In this document: positions 6,126 through 9,970 of the stretch, piece by piece
How the letters are laid out: every line of letters begins with the position of its first letter
Position numbering within the stretch: the stretch's first letter is position 1
DNA from: Bacteriovorax stolpii
Lineage (GTDB): Bacteria; Bdellovibrionota; Bacteriovoracia; Bacteriovoracales; Bacteriovoracaceae
Length of the DNA stretch: 9,970 bases
Assembly: GCA_945890905.1 (NCBI GenBank)
Contig: CAMDDI010000116.1
Location: 1-9,970, forward strand
Reading direction: 5' to 3'
Made by a program: the position numbers and the translations under genes
Notes under the pieces: model-generated
Database searches by the model: none
Told to the model about the DNA's origin: nothing
The model's input: the letters and a program-made list of their open reading frames with translations, nothing else

Positions 6126-6236
6126 GCCCTCATTATGCCAGATCTAATAGATTACAGACAGTTAAGGAAGCTTTTACCCCGACATTGTAAGGTGAATTCA
6201 GGTGACGTTTTTCCTCGGTTTTTGTAATTTTAGAGT
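6126..6236. promoter_or_regulatory. Divergent promoter region between lptC-like gene and mutS
   Basis: These 111 bp must carry promoters for both directions. For mutS, TGTAAT (6223-6228) matches the -10 consensus at 5 of 6 positions and ends 8 nt before the ATG. Upstream GTGACG is a weak -35 at a short spacing. For the lptC-like gene, CATAAT (6137-6132, minus strand) matches at 5 of 6 and ends 6 nt before its ATG, with no good -35. If these hexamers are used, both transcripts would begin at or next to the start codon. I see no operator-like palindrome or terminator here. Confidence 0.4.
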
Positions 6237-8909
6237 ATGCAAAATCAAACACTTCCAGAATTTCCCTCCCTGCATGACCTCGTCATGTCCGGTGTCAAAC
6301 TCACCCCTATGATGGAGCAGTACTACCAAGTCAAAAAACAGTATCCCGATATTCTTTTGATGTTCAGGATGGGAGATTTTTACGAAATGTTTTTTGAAGA
6401 TGCCCGCGAAGCTGCCCGCATTCTTAATATCTCTTTAACAGTTCGTGGAAAATTAGGGGAAACACCAATTCCGATGGCAGGAATTCCTCATCACGCTGCC
6501 GCTACTTATGTGGACCGCATTTCTAATCTTGGAAAAAAAGTTGTGATTTGTGAGCAACTTGAAGATCCTAAAGAGGCCAAAGGAATTGTTAAACGTGGAG
6601 TGACTCAAATTGTAAGTCCTGGCATGCCCTACGATTTAGATAAGGCCAGTAGTACAGAAAATAAATTTATCGCTAGTGGAGATTTCTCAGACGGAATCTT
6701 CATCTTAGTTTTGCTTGATTTTACTACTGGAGATTTTTTCGGCATTACTTTCAAAACAGTGGAAGAATTCTGTGAGCGCATAATGATGGTGCGTCCTAAA
6801 GAATTTATTTCTTACTTAGGACAGTGGGAAAAATTTCCTATTGTAGATGACTACATTCAAAGTCTTGACGTACTTAAGACTCACTTAAGCCAAGAGTACT
6901 TCGAAGAAAAACACTCTTCACTCTATTTGCAAAAGCTAATTCCGACCTATCAGCGCGACGGAATCATTGCTCAGAATTCGCGAGTTCTCGCTCCTTTGGG
7001 TGCTTTAAGTTATTACGTCTCTTCTACTCAAACCCTTGAGAAAGTTTCTCATTTGCGTCCTTTCCGTTTAATCAATAACGAAGACTCCATGAAAGTGACT
7101 TACGCCACCCTGGCAGGTCTTGAAATTTTTCCTCGTTCTCGAGAAACTGAAAGCAGCTCACTTCTTGGTTTCATGGATAGGACTAAAACGTCCATGGGGG
7201 CCCGCTACTTAAAACAATTTTTCCAGACCCCACTTTGTGATTTAAATATGATTTCCAAACGTCAGGATCTCATTCAAAGTTTAATGAATGCTCCAGGAGT
7301 GATGAAAAATCTTCGCTCTGAACTAGAAAATGTCCGTGACCTAGATCGGATTATGGCCAAGGTTTCCACCCAGAAAGTAGTAGCTGGTGATCTTCTCAAT
7401 ATGGCCCGAGCAATAGATATTTATTTTATCATCCAAGCTCAAATGGATGCTCATAATTTTAGCTTCTTTCAAAAGCTTCCTAAAAAAGATGTGGATTTTC
7501 TCTCTAAGCTCTCCGCTGAGATCCATCAAACGATTAGTGACGAGATGGGTGCTCACCAAGAGAAAGGTAATCTTATCCGGCCGGGGGCCCATCCTGAACG
7601 AGACCGTCTCGCAAAACTCTCTAACTCTGCAGCAGATGAAATCTTAAAACTTGAAGAGAAGTACCGTTCACAGACTTCAATAAATAATTTGAAAATTAAG
7701 TACAACAATATTGCTGGCTACTTTATTGAAGTTTCAAATTCTCATCTTCCAAAAGTTCCTAAAACTTTTATGCGCAGACAGACTCTGGTGAATAATGAGC
7801 GATTTGTTACTGCTGAACTTGATGCCTTTGAGAAAGATGTGACAAGTGCCTTAAGTAAACTAGTTAAACTTGAAAAAGAAATTTTTGAAACTATCATCCG
7901 TAAGATGGCCGATCATGCTCACCTCATTTTAGATGTGGCCAAAAGATATGCCCAGATTGATGTTTTCCAATCTGTTGCATGGGTTAGTTTACAGGAAGGA
8001 TTTGTTCGCCCAACTCTTCATTCTGAAAGACGTATGGTGAATATCACAGGTGCTTGGCATCCTTTGATTAAGGCCAATATCCGCGACAGTTTTGTTACTC
8101 ACGATATTAAGCTTGATGAAAAATGCTTTTTTGGTTTAATTACTGGCCCCAACATGGCAGGAAAAACCACTGTCATGCGTGAAGTGGCCATCATTCAGTA
8201 CCTTGCTCAATTGGGATGCTTTGTTCCTGCTCATCATGTGGAACTTGGTATTTGTGATTATCTATTCTCACGTTTGGGTGCTTCAGATGATATTATCAAA
8301 GGTCAGTCCACTTTCATGGTGGAGATGGCAGAGACTGCCGAAATTCTACGTCATGCATCTGACCGCTCACTTATCATCTTAGATGAAATCGGACGAGGAA
8401 CCTCCACCTATGATGGTCTCTCAATAGCGTGGTCATTAGTTGAACACTTTGTAAAAAAACTCAAACCTCTGACTCTGTTTGCGACTCATTATCATGAGCT
8501 TATTGAATTGGTTGAAAGTTTACCCGAAGCTAAGAACTACACAGTGAGAACCGAACAAAAAAATGGCAAAGTTCAATTTCTCTATGAACTCATCGAGCAA
8601 GGGGCCACTCAGAGTTTCGGAATTCATGTGGCCGAACTAGCGGGGCTTCCAAAAGAAGTCCTAAAACGGGCCCGGGATATTCTCAAAGAATTAGAGAAAA
8701 CTCAAAATGTTTCATCTAGTGAACTGGTGGATCGAATCTCGTTTGGGCCTGGACAGCTCACTTTCTTTAACGCCCAAGTTCCAGAGATTCCGGAACATTT
8801 AAGTGATTTAGAACAGGATTTAAAGGCTTTAGATGTGATGAACATCACACCCATGGAGGCCCTTAAAAAACTTCATGAAATGAAGACTAAATTAGTCACT
8901 TTAGCTTAA
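6237..8909 (+). CDS. mutS: DNA mismatch repair protein MutS
   Basis: The mismatch-recognition ATPase that scans DNA as a dimer, bends at mispairs and recruits MutL. The protein has 890 residues (E. coli 853). The N-terminal mismatch-binding domain carries GDFYEMF, with Phe48 and Glu50 equivalent to the E. coli Phe36-X-Glu38 wedge. Connector, lever and clamp domains follow (about 140-600). The ATPase has Walker A GPNMAGKTT (637-645), STFMVEM, Walker B LIILDE (Asp716/Glu717), GRGTSTYDG and FATHYHEL (748-755). QLTFF (840-844) is a likely beta-clamp-binding motif, followed by a helical C-terminal tetramerisation-type tail (MEALKKLHEMK). This is therefore MutS1, not MutS2. The start is uncertain: the ATG at 6237 has no good Shine-Dalgarno, and Met17 (MSGVKLTPMMEQ) would begin where E. 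coli MutS begins. mutL is not in the window. Confidence 0.98.
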   Translation: MQNQTLPEFPSLHDLVMSGVKLTPMMEQYYQVKKQYPDILLMFRMGDFYEMFFEDAREAARILNISLTVRGKLGETPIPMAGIPHHAAATYVDRISNLGKKVVICEQLEDPKEAKGIVKRGVTQIVSPGMPYDLDKASSTENKFIASGDFSDGIFILVLLDFTTGDFFGITFKTVEEFCERIMMVRPKEFISYLGQWEKFPIVDDYIQSLDVLKTHLSQEYFEEKHSSLYLQKLIPTYQRDGIIAQNSRVLAPLGALSYYVSSTQTLEKVSHLRPFRLINNEDSMKVTYATLAGLEIFPRSRETESSSLLGFMDRTKTSMGARYLKQFFQTPLCDLNMISKRQDLIQSLMNAPGVMKNLRSELENVRDLDRIMAKVSTQKVVAGDLLNMARAIDIYFIIQAQMDAHNFSFFQKLPKKDVDFLSKLSAEIHQTISDEMGAHQEKGNLIRPGAHPERDRLAKLSNSAADEILKLEEKYRSQTSINNLKIKYNNIAGYFIEVSNSHLPKVPKTFMRRQTLVNNERFVTAELDAFEKDVTSALSKLVKLEKEIFETIIRKMADHAHLILDVAKRYAQIDVFQSVAWVSLQEGFVRPTLHSERRMVNITGAWHPLIKANIRDSFVTHDIKLDEKCFFGLITGPNMAGKTTVMREVAIIQYLAQLGCFVPAHHVELGICDYLFSRLGASDDIIKGQSTFMVEMAETAEILRHASDRSLIILDEIGRGTSTYDGLSIAWSLVEHFVKKLKPLTLFATHYHELIELVESLPEAKNYTVRTEQKNGKVQFLYELIEQGATQSFGIHVAELAGLPKEVLKRARDILKELEKTQNVSSSELVDRISFGPGQLTFFNAQVPEIPEHLSDLEQDLKALDVMNITPMEALKKLHEMKTKLVTLA

Positions 8910-8917
8910 GCTTATAC

Positions 8918-8946
8918 CCTCTACGAACCGATAAGGTTTGTAGAGG
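8918..8946 (+). promoter_or_regulatory. Hairpin enclosing the ribosome-binding site of the RDD gene
   Basis: A 12-bp stem with one G-T pair: CCTCTACGAACC (8918-8929), loop GATAA, GGTTTGTAGAGG (8935-8946). The 3' arm ends in AGAGG, the Shine-Dalgarno of the gene starting at 8952, so the site is base-paired in the folded mRNA. No T-run follows, so it is not a standard terminator. It begins 8 nt after the mutS stop, so a ribosome finishing mutS could open its lower stem. Coupling to mutS translation or conditional opening is inferred. Confidence 0.6.
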
Positions 8947-8951
8947 TAACC

Positions 8952-9551
8952 ATGAAGCCCATTGATCTAGCCCAGTTTGCAGAGCACTCAACAAAGATTC
9001 CTTCGACATTTCTAACAACCACTCTTTCCAGTGAACATTCTTTTAAATGGTATGAAATCTTTGCAACTCATCTAATAGATTTATTTATCGTCACCCGTGT
9101 CTATACAATTGCCAGGCTCACTCTAAAAAGTTCTCTCTATAATTTAATGAATACTGAATCACTTCACGATGCCTTTCAACAAATAAGTTTTAAGGGAATG
9201 AACTACTCTTTACTTGCAGTGCTAATGATAACATATTTTTTTAGCTGCTATTTTCTCAATCAAGGCCAAACCTTAGGAATGAAATTTTTAAATCGCCGGG
9301 TGAGCATGGATACCCATTCTGCAAAATCGGCCTGGAGATGGACGTGTTATTCAATGAGTTTATATTTTAGTTGTGGGCTTATCGCTGCCTGGGGACACCA
9401 AAAATTAGTGGCCAGCGGATTTGGGGCCTTTTCAAAAAATGATCATTTCTACTTAAAACTTATGACCTATAAGAGTTGGAGTATTCCTGAACTCCCAATG
9501 AGAATTCAGGAAGAAGAAGTTCATGAGCTTCCAGAAAAAATCGCTGCTTAA
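8952..9551 (+). CDS. RDD-family small integral membrane protein
   Basis: A 199-residue membrane protein with about three hydrophobic segments (34-55, 86-103, 131-148). It shows the two RDD-family marks in weakened form: KWYEIFATHLIDLFIV (32-47) at the start of the first helix, where the name-giving Arg-Asp-Asp is reduced to a lone Asp, and GQTLGMKFLNRRV (105-117) after the second. The tail is cytosolic-looking and acidic (QEEEVHELPEK). RDD proteins are poorly characterised; some have been linked to ion transport, and the degenerate motif gives no substrate here. AGAGG lies 5 nt before the ATG but inside a hairpin. The gene follows mutS by 42 nt and is probably co-transcribed with it. That is context only, not evidence for a repair role. 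It converges with aspS, with a 2-nt gap. Confidence 0.7.
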   Translation: MKPIDLAQFAEHSTKIPSTFLTTTLSSEHSFKWYEIFATHLIDLFIVTRVYTIARLTLKSSLYNLMNTESLHDAFQQISFKGMNYSLLAVLMITYFFSCYFLNQGQTLGMKFLNRRVSMDTHSAKSAWRWTCYSMSLYFSCGLIAAWGHQKLVASGFGAFSKNDHFYLKLMTYKSWSIPELPMRIQEEEVHELPEKIAA

Positions 9552-9553
9552 AT

Positions 9554-9970
9554 TTATTTTTCTTTCTCAAGCCAAGCAAAACCCAACTCTTTGGTCTGGG
9601 CAACGTTGGGACTCGATGGCGAGCTGGCCATCAGATCCGTGGCCGAAGCGGTTTTAGGAAATGCAATCACATCACGAATAGAATCAGTTTTCGCAAGTTG
9701 CATCACTAAGCGGTCCATCCCAAATGCCATACCAGCATGAGGTGGAGTTCCAAATTTCAATGCTTCGATAAAGAATCCAAACTGATGTTGAGCATCTTCG
9801 GGAGTGAAGCCCAAGAGTTCAAACATGCGTGACTGTTGTTTGTTATCAAAGATCCTCATGGATCCGCCACCTAACTCATACCCATTGCAAACAATATCGT
9901 AAGCGTAGGCCTTAACATCTTTTACTTTTGATTTATCATTTGAGTAGTAGAGCTCCATATCCTCATCTTT
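9554..9970 (-). CDS. aspS: Aspartyl-tRNA synthetase, C-terminal fragment (cut by window edge)
   Basis: The last 138 residues of the class II synthetase that charges tRNA-Asp (or tRNA-Asp/Asn in non-discriminating forms); the frame stays open to the window edge. Visible are the end of the catalytic core (AYAYDIVCNGYELGGGSMRI, then QQSRMFELLGFTPEDA, FGFFIEALKFGTPPHAGMAFG) and class II motif 3 (GMAFGMDRLVM, with its invariant Arg for ATP). After these comes the conserved bacterial tail SIRDVIAFPKT. A residue in the motif 3 lead is HAG where many bacterial enzymes have HGG. The N-terminal anticodon domain, which decides Asp versus Asp/Asn specificity, lies outside, so discrimination cannot be judged. 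The ATG at 9958 is an internal Met, not the start, because the preceding codons are in frame and match the family. The gene ends 2 nt from the convergent RDD gene. Confidence 0.96.
   Translation of the reverse strand, partial: KDEDMELYYSNDKSKVKDVKAYAYDIVCNGYELGGGSMRIFDNKQQSRMFELLGFTPEDAQHQFGFFIEALKFGTPPHAGMAFGMDRLVMQLAKTDSIRDVIAFPKTASATDLMASSPSSPNVAQTKELGFAWLEKEK

Noticed and set aside
8918..8946. Reading the mutS-RDD hairpin as a Rho-independent terminator
   Set aside because: The stem is strong but is followed by TAACCATG with no T-run, and its 3' arm is the next gene's ribosome-binding site.
9956..9958. ATG at 9958 as the start of a short 134-residue gene
   Set aside because: Upstream codons remain in frame to the window edge and the product is clearly the C-terminal part of aspartyl-tRNA synthetase, so this is an internal Met.

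Overview
The window looks like a chromosomal housekeeping segment from a Gram-negative bacterium. It is moderately AT-rich and carries outer-membrane biogenesis genes: LPS export components, and a TonB-dependent receptor ending in an aromatic residue. Protein style (Lys/Phe-rich), the lptC-lptB-rpoN-hpf order and a sensory-type partial gene at the left edge would fit a Bdellovibrionota/Bacteriovorax-like lineage or a former 'deltaproteobacterium'. That placement is an inference from gene content, not from a database match.

Layout. The left edge (1-123, minus) holds the N-terminus of a response-regulator-receiver-like protein cut by the window. It is divergent from a small unrecognised protein gene (126-464, plus). 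That gene runs tail to tail into a BtuB-like cobalamin TonB receptor (461-2242, minus), and the two stop codons overlap. Upstream of the receptor lie a compact cobalamin riboswitch (about 2251-2360, minus) and then the terminator of the next operon (2386-2426, minus).

That operon reads leftward from 6125: an LptC-like protein with an LptA/OstA-like extension, lptB, rpoN and hpf. This is the classic proteobacterial lpt-rpoN-hpf cluster, with no separate lptA between lptC and lptB. Between rpoN and hpf sits a consensus ribosome-binding site that leads only to a two-codon ORF.

Divergent from the lpt operon is mutS (6237-8909, plus). It is followed by a small RDD-type membrane protein (8952-9551, plus) whose Shine-Dalgarno sequence lies inside a 12-bp hairpin. 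The right edge is the C-terminal part of aspS (9554-9970, minus), which ends 2 nt from the RDD gene's stop.

Functionally, the lpt genes build the inner-membrane motor and periplasmic bridge for LPS export. rpoN (sigma-54) and hpf (ribosome hibernation) ride in the same transcript. mutS is mismatch repair, aspS is translation, and the btuB/riboswitch unit is feedback-controlled vitamin B12 uptake. I see no mobile elements, CRISPR arrays, tRNAs or rRNAs, and no obvious new defence or biosynthetic system. The points worth following up are regulatory or architectural: the two-codon ORF before hpf, the hairpin over the RDD gene's ribosome-binding site, the minimal riboswitch, the LptC-LptA-like fusion and the atypical receiver N-terminus.
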